The notes below the pieces were generated by a model. It was not told the origin of the DNA and made no database searches. It was given only the letters and a program-made list of their open reading frames with translations. A stretch of DNA of 64,000 nucleotides from Paenibacillus apiarius (GTDB taxonomy: Bacteria > Bacillota > Bacilli > Paenibacillales > Paenibacillaceae). The position numbers and the translations under genes were made by a program. This document shows, piece by piece, positions 52,124-60,888 of this stretch. Numbering within the stretch: position 1 is the stretch's first letter; each line of letters begins with the position of its first letter. The stretch is taken from contig NZ_JAFFHZ010000001.1 of the NCBI RefSeq assembly GCF_017052585.1, positions 3,700,001-3,764,000 of the forward strand, in the 5' to 3' direction.

Positions 52124-52738
52124 ATGTCACAATGGGCGAAGAAATATTCTTTTCAAATTTTTCTGATGGCATTAGTCCTTGTATTTGCTGTCGTGGCGGC
52201 CATTCTGTACTGGCCCCGCGGGCCGGAGCTTCCCCTTACGGGGAAGTCGGCGCCGGATTTTACGATGCAGAACGTAGACGGCAACACGGTTAGCTTGGCA
52301 GATACGAACGGCAAGGCGCGTTTGTTCTATTTCTACTTTACCAATTGTCCGGATGTATGTCCGCCAACGACATACATGCTGTCCGAAGTTCAGCAATTGT
52401 TGAAGGACAAAGGCGTATTTGGCAAAGATGCAAGCATTGTGTCCATATCGTTCGATCCGGAGCGGGACACGCCGGAAGCGATTCAAGAATGGTCAAAGAA
52501 ATACAATGCCGATTATAGCGGATGGTACTTCCTGCGCGGTGACGAGGCAGACGTGGCCAAGATGATGCCAGCCCTCGGTTCGAGTGTCATCAAAGACGAG
52601 GATGGCAACTTTACTCATTTGAATGTCATTACGTTGGTCGATAAGGATGGAAACATCCGCAAATACTACAACGCCAATGATCGTGAAACCGCATCACCTG
52701 AGATCATTGTGAATGACGTTATGAGTTTAGCGAAATAG
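52124..52738 (+). CDS. SCO1/SenC family copper chaperone
   Basis: 204 residues, N-terminal membrane anchor (about 9-29) and an extracytoplasmic thioredoxin-like domain. Copper ligands Cys75 and Cys79 in NCPDVCP and His165 in THLNVITLVD are all present. It delivers copper to, or keeps reduced, the CuA site of cytochrome c oxidase. Like Bacillus YpmQ (BsSCO). AGAGTAACGGGGGATC precedes the ATG. Last gene of the ctaB transcript; its terminator lies inside the end of the opposing Toprim gene. Confidence 0.93.
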   Translation: MSQWAKKYSFQIFLMALVLVFAVVAAILYWPRGPELPLTGKSAPDFTMQNVDGNTVSLADTNGKARLFYFYFTNCPDVCPPTTYMLSEVQQLLKDKGVFGKDASIVSISFDPERDTPEAIQEWSKKYNADYSGWYFLRGDEADVAKMMPALGSSVIKDEDGNFTHLNVITLVDKDGNIRKYYNANDRETASPEIIVNDVMSLAK

Positions 52739-52749
52739 TAAATAAACAA

Positions 52750-53100
52750 TCAGGCGAACGGGGCTGGGTCCGGATACACGATGTATTCGTCCAGCCCCGC
52801 TTTTTCTAGCTGCTGGATTAAATATTCGTCAGGGGTGCCTTCCACGCCCGCATAGCCGCGACGGGTATATATATGCTCGGCATCGGGAAACGTATCCCGC
52901 AGCACGCCTCGTATACGCTTGCCAGAGGCATCGTTATCCATAAACAGATAGACCGGCTTGTCCCCCGCTTTTTTGCGCAGCGCTTCGGTCCGTTCCGTAT
53001 TCAATGTGCCATTTGTACACAAAATGCAGACATCATCGTTCAAGAGGCTGCGCAAGCGGCTGCGGTCGTTTTTTCCTTCTACAATGATTGCGATTTCCAT
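52750..53100 (-). CDS. Toprim domain protein
   Basis: 116 residues: EIAIIVEGKNDRSRLRSLL (Toprim Glu), VYLFMDNDASGKRIRGVLRD (the DxD motif), then GYAGVEGTPDEYLIQQLEKAG. A free-standing Toprim domain similar in size to the ribonuclease M5-type and OLD-type small proteins; it is shorter than RnmV. Probably acts on nucleic acid with Mg2+; the target is unknown. ATG at 53100 has TAGGTGAACGCC upstream. Its last 45 bases double as the terminator for the opposite operon. Confidence 0.82.
   Translation of the reverse strand: MEIAIIVEGKNDRSRLRSLLNDDVCILCTNGTLNTERTEALRKKAGDKPVYLFMDNDASGKRIRGVLRDTFPDAEHIYTRRGYAGVEGTPDEYLIQQLEKAGLDEYIVYPDPAPFA
52759..52805 (+). terminator. terminator of ctaB-sco, inside the Toprim gene end
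   Basis: CGGGGCTGG pairs with CCAGCCCCG around a 23-base loop, then CTTTTTC. It starts 21 bases after the SCO stop codon and overlaps the coding 3' end of the opposite gene. Confidence 0.75.
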
Positions 53101-53274
53101 GGCGTTCACCTACTAATATGTAAAGTTCATTTTTGTTAAATGAATCGGTTGTGATTTCCTAGTGTAACACAAACCCCGCACTGTCTTGCAACGTTCCGGC
53201 CGCTACTTCCGTACCTATGCGGGAAAGGCTCCAACGAACAATTCAAAGATGATAACGGCGTTAAGCAGCAGATG

Positions 53275-53302
53275 AAAAAACGGCTTGCCTTGAGACAAGC
53301 CG
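53275..53302 (-). terminator. terminator of the YjcZ-like gene
   Basis: Read leftward: CGGCTTG pairs with CAAGCCG, 8-base loop, then TTTTTTC. 24 bases after the stop codon. Confidence 0.8.
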
Positions 53303-53325
53303 CATGAGGAGAGAGCGAGAGGAGT

Positions 53326-53475
53326 TTAAAGCAATGGAGCGCGGAGAATGATGACAAGCAAGATGTAAAGAACGAGGATTGTGCTTGTTGCCGTCCAAAA
53401 GCCTATCCCGCATCCAGCGGCGATTGGCGCAACGGGGGCCGGACCAGGACCGCATGGATCATAACAATTTCCCAT
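53326..53475 (-). CDS. YjcZ-like small hydrophobic (sporulation) peptide
   Basis: 49 residues. A Cys/Pro/Gly-rich head (MGNCYDPCGPGPAPVAPIAAGCGIG) is followed by one membrane segment (TSTILVLYILLVIIL), the FALIVVLFILLIIVG-like tail of YjcZ-type spore peptides. GGGGTGA precedes the ATG at 53475, and a good terminator follows, so it is a complete unit. The Cys residues in the head are unusual for YjcZ itself; the assignment rests on the tail and size. Confidence 0.6.
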   Translation of the reverse strand: MGNCYDPCGPGPAPVAPIAAGCGIGFWTATSTILVLYILLVIILRAPLL

Positions 53476-53605
53476 CTCGTTTCACCCCGCTTTCGTCGAT
53501 AGTCTGTTGACACAATGCTATACTATGTCAGATGTCAGGGGTTGTTCTGTGCTTCTACCCAGATCGACCCAATTTAGATTAGCGCCCGTTAGTCAGCCAA
53601 TGCCT

Positions 53606-54796
53606 TTACGTACGCGGGGAGGTTGCATGGGGCTGCTGCGCGCGCAGCCTGCCATGCGGTATAAACGGTTGTCTGGCTGGAAGCAACGTGACTGCCAGCA
53701 TAAGAAACAGAAAAGCGATAAAATAAGGGGAAATCGTATCCCGCAGTTGTCCGGCAATCATCGGACCAAGAAACGAACCGATGGAAGAAGCGATGGACAA
53801 GATGGAAAATATGCGTCCATAGCGGACTCCGCCGCTAAGCTGTATCAGATGAGCTGATAGGGCGGGAAGTATGATTCCCTTGGTCATTCCGATAAGAAAC
53901 AAGGTTGCCATTAACGGTATGGGCCAATGGATAGCGAGCCCGAAGAACAGCAGCGATAAGCCGAAGGCGCCCATCCACGTGCGCGTAAAGGCAGGGTATT
54001 GGTTCAAGAACAGCAGGCTAAGCGTGAATAGGGCGCCTAGGCTGACAGCGGAAAATAAAATGCCTGTCTTCATTATGGATTCAAGCGCGTCGGCCATAAG
54101 CGGAAGCTCGAAGAACAAGATGCCCTGCGAGCAGGCAATGGCTAACGGCATAAAGTAGAAGCGCCACGGCACTGCAGGCGCTTTGTCTTTGGCGGTAACG
54201 GGAGTTGACGTACTTTCGCTCTGTGCAGGCGTCTTATGCATGTCGCTTTCTTTAATATCATGTATAAAAAACCAAGCCAACGCACCGACGAAGACGAGCG
54301 CGATGCCAAGCGCCTGAAATGCCATTGAGAAGCCTATTTTGGCGACGAGGTAGGCCCCGGCTGCCGGAGAGACGACGGACGCGAGCGTATGCACAAGGCC
54401 GTTGCCCGCCATAAGCTTGCCTTGCTGCACATGATCCCGCGCCATGCGGGCAAGCAGCGTCAAGCAGGCCGGAGACAGAAAGGCAAGCACGAATCCGCTA
54501 ATCGAGCGCAGCACGAGCAATTGCCACGGATTGACGACATGGGCCTGCAGAATCATGATAATACCGGCGCCGATAAGGCTCAGCACAATAAAAATCCGGC
54601 TACCGAATCGGTCGACTCCGTAACCGGCCATAACATTGCCTGGCAGATGGGTAAAGGAGTACATGCCCATCATCAATCCGATAAAGGACGGGGCCGCACC
54701 TAAAGAAATGGCAAACGGGGTCAATATCGGATACTGCGCATGAAGATCAAAAAAAGCAACGAATAAGAACAAGTAGAGCCAAAGCACAGAGCGCAA
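53606..54796 (-). CDS. MFS transporter
   Basis: 396 residues from a TTG start at 54796 just after GGAGGTGACTGA; longer in-frame reading has no ribosome site. About 12 membrane helices; motif A region YGVDRFGSRIFIVLS between helices 2 and 3; a cytoplasmic loop (DIKESDMHKTPAQSESTSTPVTAKDK) between the two halves. The substrate is unknown; general shape fits multidrug or sugar efflux-type MFS proteins. Confidence 0.85.
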   Translation of the reverse strand: MRSVLWLYLFLFVAFFDLHAQYPILTPFAISLGAAPSFIGLMMGMYSFTHLPGNVMAGYGVDRFGSRIFIVLSLIGAGIIMILQAHVVNPWQLLVLRSISGFVLAFLSPACLTLLARMARDHVQQGKLMAGNGLVHTLASVVSPAAGAYLVAKIGFSMAFQALGIALVFVGALAWFFIHDIKESDMHKTPAQSESTSTPVTAKDKAPAVPWRFYFMPLAIACSQGILFFELPLMADALESIMKTGILFSAVSLGALFTLSLLFLNQYPAFTRTWMGAFGLSLLFFGLAIHWPIPLMATLFLIGMTKGIILPALSAHLIQLSGGVRYGRIFSILSIASSIGSFLGPMIAGQLRDTISPYFIAFLFLMLAVTLLPARQPFIPHGRLRAQQPHATSPRT

Positions 54797-54962
54797 ATCA
54801 GTCACCTCCAGATCGCTATGGTATACTTGTACGTCGGAATGGACGAACTTATTACTTTTAAGAGACAGTTCACAAAAGTACTCTTTTGATCCGGTCTTGC
54901 TGTTGCAACTATAGGGAATGATGTATAATACGCAAAGACGCAATGGAAAGGATGATTGACTA

Positions 54963-55403
54963 GTGAATCAATTGGAAATGTGGTTCGAATTCATAAAGCA
55001 AAATTGGCTTGTCTTCCTGATCGCACTCATCGTGTTGTTCGTTATCGTAAGTTTCGTGAAGACGATGGTCAAATGGGCGCTTGTCGTCGTCATTGTGGCG
55101 GCGGTGGCCGTATATAGCGGCATTACATGGGACGATGTGAACCATGTCGTGACGACGGTCACGGACGAGGCGGTAGTCAAGCTGAAGGATCAAGCGGTCC
55201 AGGCGATGATGGACGAAGCGAAGCAGGCTGACTTTACCGCCAATGAAGACGGGACGTATACAATCAAAACGACGAATCTCGAATTGAAAGGAACGCCGAA
55301 CAGCGGGAAGGTAAACGTGTCCTTCCGCGGCGTATCGCTCGGTGAATGGGACATGAACGATTCGATCCGCCAATTCATTCAAACGGCGAAACAAAATAAA
55401 TGA
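54963..55403 (+). CDS. membrane-anchored protein of unknown function
   Basis: 146 residues from a GTG at 54963 (AAAGGATGA upstream). Two adjacent hydrophobic segments (about 15-33 and 36-52) and a C-terminal domain (about 75-146) of beta-like structure: DFTANEDGTYTIKTTNLELKGTPNSGKVNVSFRGVSLGEWDM. It is coupled by an ATGA overlap to the transglutaminase-like gene, so the two proteins probably act together at the cell surface. A TATAAT box lies at 54926-54931. Confidence 0.7.
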   Translation: MNQLEMWFEFIKQNWLVFLIALIVLFVIVSFVKTMVKWALVVVIVAAVAVYSGITWDDVNHVVTTVTDEAVVKLKDQAVQAMMDEAKQADFTANEDGTYTIKTTNLELKGTPNSGKVNVSFRGVSLGEWDMNDSIRQFIQTAKQNK

Positions 55404-56596
55404 ATTCGGGGATAGTATGGGAATGGAATGCCGTGACGATCTTGCTCCTCGTCATCGTCCTTCTTTCCGTTCTGCAAGGGGTGATGAGAGGCGCTACGGG
55501 GTCTATGCGTCACCTCTTCTTCTTTATTATGGACTCGTTGTTTACGTTCATGTCCTTGTTCATCACCTTTCATATGTCGCTATGGCTTTCTCCATACGTT
55601 CAACGTCAATTCGCCGCTTGGAACATTGCGATTCCGCCGCATTCTTTGGCTTGGTGGGAGCAAATGTATTACACGTTTATTACCGGAATACGCGATTTCG
55701 CTCTGCTGCGCTTTGCGATTCTGTTCATGCCCCTCTATCTGATCGTGCGGATGGTGCTGGCATGGATCGGGGCGCATACCGTAATGCGCGGAGGCGGTGC
55801 GTCCGCGCAGAGCAGCCGTGGAGAGGGTCGGCAATCGGGGATGATGCGCGTGCTCCAGGGGACAGTCAATTGGCTTGTCGGTGCCGTGCTGGGCGGTGCT
55901 GTCGGAGTTGCGCGCGCCTTTTTCGTCATCTTGGTGTTATTTGCCTATGTCACACTGCAGCCTAATACGAAAGCAAGTGATATGATACAAGCTTCGTCTG
56001 CTTATCGCACCGTGGCAAGCCGGGTCATCGAGCCGGTAGCCGGCAACTTTATCGCGGATCAGCTTCCTGTGTTTACTTCGCAGGTGGAGAAGGAATTAAG
56101 CGCGCTGATGCAGCGGAAGTACGAGGTAATCGATAATCAAATCCCGCCCGATATCGAGCAGGCTGCGCTTGAAATTACGCGCGGCGCGAAGACGGATGAG
56201 GATAAAGCGCGCCGGTTATACGACTGGATCGGCAGCCGGGTGCAGTATGATTGGGACAAAGCGCGACAGTATGAGACGAAGCGCATTTGGAAGGAGCAGG
56301 GGCCCGAAGAGACATTTGCGTCCAAACAGGGCGTATGCATTGATTACGCGCGTCTATACGCGGTTATGGCGCGCGTGGTTGAGCTCGACGCGAAGGTGGT
56401 GACAGGGCTCGGATATAACGGAACAGGCGGCTATGGCCCGCATGCATGGAACGAAGTATGGCTGCGCGAGGACAAGCGGTGGATTCCGCTCGATGCAACA
56501 TGGGCAAGCTCCGGCGACTGGTTCAACCCGCCGAAGTTCGATGCGACGCATATCCCGGACAAGCTGCTTTCTGCCAGCAATTTTTCCTCGCCTTAA
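55400..56596 (+). CDS. membrane protein with CvpA-like N-terminus and transglutaminase-like C-terminal domain
   Basis: 398 residues. The first 200 hold about five membrane helices in a CvpA-like arrangement, with a cytoplasmic loop of low complexity (GGGASAQSSRGEGRQSG). The extracytoplasmic rest ends in a transglutaminase-like domain with an intact triad: Cys313 (QGVCIDYARLY), His348 (GPHAWNEVW) and Asp365 (PLDATW). Such domains cross-link or cleave peptide bonds at surfaces. Between a small membrane partner (overlap 4 bases) and a class B PBP, so a wall-related role is likely. Confidence 0.82.
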   Translation: MNSGIVWEWNAVTILLLVIVLLSVLQGVMRGATGSMRHLFFFIMDSLFTFMSLFITFHMSLWLSPYVQRQFAAWNIAIPPHSLAWWEQMYYTFITGIRDFALLRFAILFMPLYLIVRMVLAWIGAHTVMRGGGASAQSSRGEGRQSGMMRVLQGTVNWLVGAVLGGAVGVARAFFVILVLFAYVTLQPNTKASDMIQASSAYRTVASRVIEPVAGNFIADQLPVFTSQVEKELSALMQRKYEVIDNQIPPDIEQAALEITRGAKTDEDKARRLYDWIGSRVQYDWDKARQYETKRIWKEQGPEETFASKQGVCIDYARLYAVMARVVELDAKVVTGLGYNGTGGYGPHAWNEVWLREDKRWIPLDATWASSGDWFNPPKFDATHIPDKLLSASNFSSP

Positions 56597-56613
56597 TATT
56601 CTGAACAACCTCT

Positions 56614-56643
56614 TTGAATGTAGAGGAACGGATATGGTAAAAT
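56614..56643 (+). promoter_or_regulatory. SigA promoter of the PBP gene
   Basis: TTGAAT, 18-base spacer ending in TGG, TAAAAT (extended -10). It overlaps the end of a remnant of the dispersed palindrome (TGAACAACCT, 56602-56611). Confidence 0.6.
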
Positions 56644-56683
56644 AGACAGGATTGTAAAGTAAAGCAAGAAAGGATGATGAGGC

Positions 56684-58795
56684 TTGAGTCATCCACATGC
56701 GGATGATCCGCAGAAGCGTGAACTCCAGAACCGCCGGAATTTCTCGTTCCGGTTGAACTTATTCTTTTTTATAACCTTTGTCGTATTTACCGTGCTTATC
56801 GTGCGGCTGGCGATATTGCAATTCGTAGAAGGCCCCAGCCTGAAGGAGAAGGAGTCGCAGCTCGGGTTCCGGGAGACGGCGATTCCGCCGCTGCGGGGCA
56901 CGATTTGGGATGCTTCCGGCAAGACGAGGGTGGCATATTCGACGGCGACCCAGTCGCTCTATTTCAACGTGGAGAAGAACTACGGAGATCCGAAGAAAGC
57001 CAAGCTGACGGAGACTCAGGAGAAGAACCGTGAAGAGGCCAAGCTTCTGGCGAACCGGCTAGCCGAAGTGTTCAATACGCTAGGGACTCCGAGCGAGAAG
57101 CCGTTAACGCAAGATGTCATATATAATGAGCTGATGGATTTAGAAGGAAAGAGAAATTTCGTCTATGTGCCGCGCCTCATCAAGACCGGGCTGACACAGA
57201 AGGAAATCGCGTATTTTCTCGAGCATAAGCCGGAATTCAAAGGCATCGACATTGTCGAAGACAGCGTGCGCAACTATGATCCCGATTCGGTAGCCGTGCA
57301 GACGGTGGGCTACTTGAAGAAGTTCAAAGGGGTGCGCGAGGACTCTTCCTATTACAAAGAAAAATATGAAAACCGCAATGAGTTGTCCACTGAAGAGCAG
57401 TATTTGGAATACGAGGATGTCGGCTTCGACGGCATAGAGCTCATGTACCAGGATGAGCTGCGAGGCTTGAACGGCGTCAAGAAGTTCCCGGTCAACGTTG
57501 CCGGACGCATTATCGGTCCGATGGAATTGACGAGGCCGCAGAGGGGCAATGATCTCTATTTGACGATTAACAAAGATATTCAGGAACGAACGGAAACCGC
57601 GATTATGGAGCATCTGAAGAAGCTCCGCAATTCGTCCAACCGGTTCGAATCGGCTCCGAACGCCCGTACAGGCTTTGCCGTCGCAATGGAAGTGGACACA
57701 GGCAATGTAGTATCTATTGCGAGCATGCCTGACTACGATACGAACGTGTGGAAGAACGGAGCGATAAGTCCTGAAAACTATCGAAATAATCAGTATTTCA
57801 TGGGCAACGGGGCAATCCGTGAAGTGCAGGCGCCTTATGAGGATGACAAGGAGCGGATGAAGCATCCGAGCTCGCTCGTCTATCTCGGCTCGACGATGAA
57901 GCCGTTGTCCGTACTCATAGGCTTGCAGGAGGGATTTTATGGCCCTTACTATGAATACTATGACAATGGGTATGCAGAAATTGGTCGTAAAGGCTACGAA
58001 CGTAAGATATGGAACTCGAGCCGCCGTTCATATGGACGTATGAATATTCCGTATGCATTAGAGAAATCGTCCAACGCATTTATGGTAGATATGATCGGGA
58101 AACGATTGTACAGCATGCCGGAGAAGAATGGCAAGAACGGTCTGCAAATTTGGGATGAATACATGGAAGCATTCGGTCTCGGCGTCAAGACCGGCAGCGG
58201 CCTCCCGGGCGAGTTCCTTGGCTTGAAGGATTACATGGCGGAAGCGGAAAGAAATAATGCCCAATCTGCCTTGGCATTTGCTTCATTTGGCCAATTAGGG
58301 AAATATACGACGCTTCAGCTTGCGCAGTATGCGACAACGCTCGCCAACCACGGCCAGCGCGTCAAGCCGCAGTTCGTCAGCAAAATTGTGGATGGGGAAG
58401 GTAAAGTAGTCAAAACATTCGGCCGCGAGGTGTTGAACGAAACCTCATTCAATCAACAATACTGGGATGTCGTCGAGCAAGGGATGCTGAAGGTCGGCGT
58501 TCAAGGGTTCGATGGCTTCCCTTATCAGTTCTACCGCAAGACGGGTACGTCCGAGCAGGATGTTGGCGGCGGTAAGCGCGTTGAGAACGCGGTATTTATC
58601 GCATATGCGCCTGCGGATAAGCCGAAGCTGGCGGTGGCCGTCGTCGTGCCGGAAGGCGGCTACGGTTCATACGGGGCTGGCCCGATCGCACGTGAAATCT
58701 TCGATGCGTATGACGAAGAATACGGCTTGGATGGCGTGCCGAAGAAGAAGGCGAAGACAGATACCGTGAAGTCAGAGACAGAAGCGGAAGAATAA
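56684..58795 (+). CDS. class B penicillin-binding protein (transpeptidase)
   Basis: 703 residues: one N-terminal membrane helix (about 24-48), a PBP dimerisation domain (about 65-290) and a transpeptidase domain. The three catalytic motifs are intact: STMK with Ser403, SSN at 462-464 and KTG at 619-621. It makes peptide cross-links in peptidoglycan. General layout fits the PBP2/MrdA-PbpA (elongation) branch. The Lys/Glu-rich C-terminal tail (KKKAKTDTVKSETEAEE) is extra. TTG start at 56684 after AAAGGATGATGAGG. No rodA or mre gene is adjacent. Confidence 0.92.
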   Translation: MSHPHADDPQKRELQNRRNFSFRLNLFFFITFVVFTVLIVRLAILQFVEGPSLKEKESQLGFRETAIPPLRGTIWDASGKTRVAYSTATQSLYFNVEKNYGDPKKAKLTETQEKNREEAKLLANRLAEVFNTLGTPSEKPLTQDVIYNELMDLEGKRNFVYVPRLIKTGLTQKEIAYFLEHKPEFKGIDIVEDSVRNYDPDSVAVQTVGYLKKFKGVREDSSYYKEKYENRNELSTEEQYLEYEDVGFDGIELMYQDELRGLNGVKKFPVNVAGRIIGPMELTRPQRGNDLYLTINKDIQERTETAIMEHLKKLRNSSNRFESAPNARTGFAVAMEVDTGNVVSIASMPDYDTNVWKNGAISPENYRNNQYFMGNGAIREVQAPYEDDKERMKHPSSLVYLGSTMKPLSVLIGLQEGFYGPYYEYYDNGYAEIGRKGYERKIWNSSRRSYGRMNIPYALEKSSNAFMVDMIGKRLYSMPEKNGKNGLQIWDEYMEAFGLGVKTGSGLPGEFLGLKDYMAEAERNNAQSALAFASFGQLGKYTTLQLAQYATTLANHGQRVKPQFVSKIVDGEGKVVKTFGREVLNETSFNQQYWDVVEQGMLKVGVQGFDGFPYQFYRKTGTSEQDVGGGKRVENAVFIAYAPADKPKLAVAVVVPEGGYGSYGAGPIAREIFDAYDEEYGLDGVPKKKAKTDTVKSETEAEE

Positions 58796-58838
58796 AGATT
58801 GCCGTAAGGCCAAGAAATTGAGATGACAACAACAAGAA

Positions 58839-58919
58839 AAAGACTTTGTCCACTGTCCGGAAAGCGCACCAGAAATGGGGTGTCCGCATAGAATAATGAC
58901 AAAGTCTTTTCTTTTTTTT
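58839..58919 (+). terminator. terminator of the PBP gene
   Basis: AAAGACTTTGTC pairs with GACAAAGTCTTT and is followed by TCTTTTTTTTA. The 47-base loop holds a second small hairpin, so the structure is branched. Confidence 0.75.
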
Positions 58920-58982
58920 ACCACAAATGTTGTATTGAAGAAACATTTTTGCATATATTGAAAAAAGAAGGTGTGTAACAAA

Positions 58983-59004
58983 ATTTTTGAATCTATCAAA
59001 AAAT
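58983..59004. promoter_or_regulatory. dyad upstream of the metal ABC operon, candidate operator
   Basis: ATTTTTGA-ATCTA-TCAAAAAAT, just downstream of a possible promoter (TTGTAT, 18 bases, TATATT). Position and symmetry suit a metal-responsive repressor (MntR or Zur), but the sequence does not match the boxes I know for those. Confidence 0.4.
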
Positions 59005-59044
59005 GGAATCAGGGGAAGCGGAAAGATAGGAGAGTGCAGGTTGA

Positions 59045-60040
59045 ATGATTAGGAAATTGGGGAAAGCGGCAAGTAAAGTGAAATGGAATTCGGCGATAAA
59101 GAGGTTGCTGATGACGGTGCTATTCCTGAGTGTAGCGCTTGCTCTTGCAGCCTGCGGCAAGGCGACCGAGGAGAAACCGGCAGATGGAGGTGTGAAGGCT
59201 GACAGCAAGCTGAAGGTGACCGCGACGATCGGCATGATTGCGGACGTCGTCAAAGAAGTAGGCGGCGATCATGTGGATGTTATCGGCTTAATGGGACCGG
59301 GCGTCGATCCGCATCTGTATAAAGCGTCGCAAGGGGATATCAAGAAGCTTGACGATGCGGATATTGTGTTCTACAACGGACTTCACCTTGAAGGCAAAAT
59401 GGTCGATATTTTGGAGAAGATGAGCGAGAGCAAGACAACGGTTCCCGTCTCGAAAACCATTCCGGAACCGGAGCTGCTGGCTGACCCGGCATTGAAAGAA
59501 TCACATGACCCGCACATTTGGTTTAACGTGAAAAATTGGATGAAGGCGACCGAGGTCATACGTGACACGTTGATAAATGAAGATGTCGTAAATGCGGACG
59601 AATATAAGCAGCGGGCAGAGGCCTATTTAAGCAAATTAACGGAGCTGGATTCGCTTGTAAGAGCGCGCGTTGCGGAAATCCCGGAAGCAAGCCGGGTGCT
59701 CGTCACGGCGCATGACGCGTTCGGATACTTCGGTGAAGCGTATGGAATGAAGGTGATGGGACTGCAAGGGATTAGCACCGCCTCCGAGTACGGAAGCAAG
59801 GATGTATCGGATCTGCGCGATTACCTCATTGAGAACAAAATCAAAGCGGTCTTCATCGAGTCAAGCGTGCCGCAAAAGGCGATTGAAGCGGTTATCGAAG
59901 GGGCAAGGAAAAAGGGCCACGAGGTGGTCATCGGCGGAGAGCTGTTCTCTGACGCAATGGGCGAACCCGGAACAGCAGAAGGCACTTACATCGGTATGGT
60001 CCGCCATAACGTAAATACGATTGTGGAAGCATTGAAATAA
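59045..60040 (+). CDS. mntA: manganese/zinc ABC transporter substrate-binding lipoprotein (TroA/MntA type)
   Basis: 331 residues, cluster A-I (family 9) binding protein. Lipobox ALAA-C with Cys37 after an unusually long N-terminal region (MIRKLGKAASKVKWNSAIKR); translation from the ATG encoding residue 23 would give a normal signal. Metal-ligand regions: GVDPHLYK, SHDPHIWFN, TAHDAFGYFGEAYG (Glu) and GELFSDAMGEPGTAEGTY (Asp). It lacks the His-rich loop of ZnuA zinc proteins, which favours manganese. First gene of a four-gene operon. GGAGAGTGCAGG lies upstream. Confidence 0.87.
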   Translation: MIRKLGKAASKVKWNSAIKRLLMTVLFLSVALALAACGKATEEKPADGGVKADSKLKVTATIGMIADVVKEVGGDHVDVIGLMGPGVDPHLYKASQGDIKKLDDADIVFYNGLHLEGKMVDILEKMSESKTTVPVSKTIPEPELLADPALKESHDPHIWFNVKNWMKATEVIRDTLINEDVVNADEYKQRAEAYLSKLTELDSLVRARVAEIPEASRVLVTAHDAFGYFGEAYGMKVMGLQGISTASEYGSKDVSDLRDYLIENKIKAVFIESSVPQKAIEAVIEGARKKGHEVVIGGELFSDAMGEPGTAEGTYIGMVRHNVNTIVEALK

Positions 60041-60112
60041 ACGGAAATAATAGAACTTATTTACAGTGGTTGGTTGGCACGATCGACCCCCGTGGAGAGA
60101 GGAGCGAGCAGC

Positions 60113-60883
60113 TTGCAAAATACGGAGAAGACGCCTCTGCAGGTCAAAGGCTTGACAGTGGCCTATCAGAAGAAGCCAGTGCTGCGCAATGTTGGCTTTA
60201 CGATTCCCGAAGGGAATCTTATCGGCATTATCGGCCCGAACGGCGCCGGAAAATCAACTTTAATCAAGGCCGTGCTCGGGCTCATTCCGAAGGTGAGCGG
60301 AGAGGTGAGCATATATGGCAAGCCGTACGTAGAGACGCGCAAGCGGGTAGGGTATGTGCCCCAACGGGAGTCGGTAGACTGGGATTTCCCGACGAACGCG
60401 CTCGATGTGGTCATGATGGGGCGGTACGGTCATCTTGGGTGGTTCAAGCGTCCAGGCGCGAAGGAGAAAGAAATGGCGCTCGATTGTCTCGCCAAGGTCG
60501 GCATGGCCGATTTCGCAGAACGGCAAATCAGTCAATTGTCAGGAGGACAGCAGCAGCGCGTTTTTCTAGCCCGGGCTCTCGCCCAAAATGCGGATTTGTA
60601 CTTTATGGATGAGCCGTTCGCCGGTGTAGACGCAATGACGGAGAAAGCCATCATTACGCTCTTGAATGAATTGAAGCGACAAGGCAAGACGGTGCTGGTC
60701 GTTCACCATGACTTGGCTACCGTCAAGGAATATTTTGATTGGGTTCTTCTGCTTAATGTTGAATTGGTCGCATTTGGGCCGACGGAAGATATCTTCACGA
60801 CGACGCTGTTACAATTCACATACGGCGGCCGCCTTGCCGTGCTGGATCAGCAGCCAGGCGCCGTTCTGGCAGAATCGAGGTGA
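60113..60883 (+). CDS. mntB: manganese/zinc ABC transporter ATPase (MntB type)
   Basis: 256 residues from a TTG at 60113, eight bases after GAGAGGAG. Walker [10 protein letters not shown], the metal-transporter motif [33 protein letters not shown], signature LSGGQQQR, Walker [13 protein letters not shown] and H-loop VHHDL. The RESVDWDFP segment is typical of Mn/Zn importers. Follows mntA by 72 bases and precedes the permeases with a 5-base gap. Confidence 0.9.
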   Translation: MQNTEKTPLQVKGLTVAYQKKPVLRNVGFTIPEGNLIGIIGPNGAGKSTLIKAVLGLIPKVSGEVSIYGKPYVETRKRVGYVPQRESVDWDFPTNALDVVMMGRYGHLGWFKRPGAKEKEMALDCLAKVGMADFAERQISQLSGGQQQRVFLARALAQNADLYFMDEPFAGVDAMTEKAIITLLNELKRQGKTVLVVHHDLATVKEYFDWVLLLNVELVAFGPTEDIFTTTLLQFTYGGRLAVLDQQPGAVLAESR

Positions 60884-60888
60884 ACGGT

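Noticed and set aside
52724-52758. Possible operon continuation from the SCO gene into further rightward genes
   Set aside because: The next gene is on the opposite strand and a terminator lies within its end.
60070-60612. 180-codon ORF overlapping mntB in another frame
   Set aside because: mntB carries all ABC ATPase motifs; the alternative frame has none.
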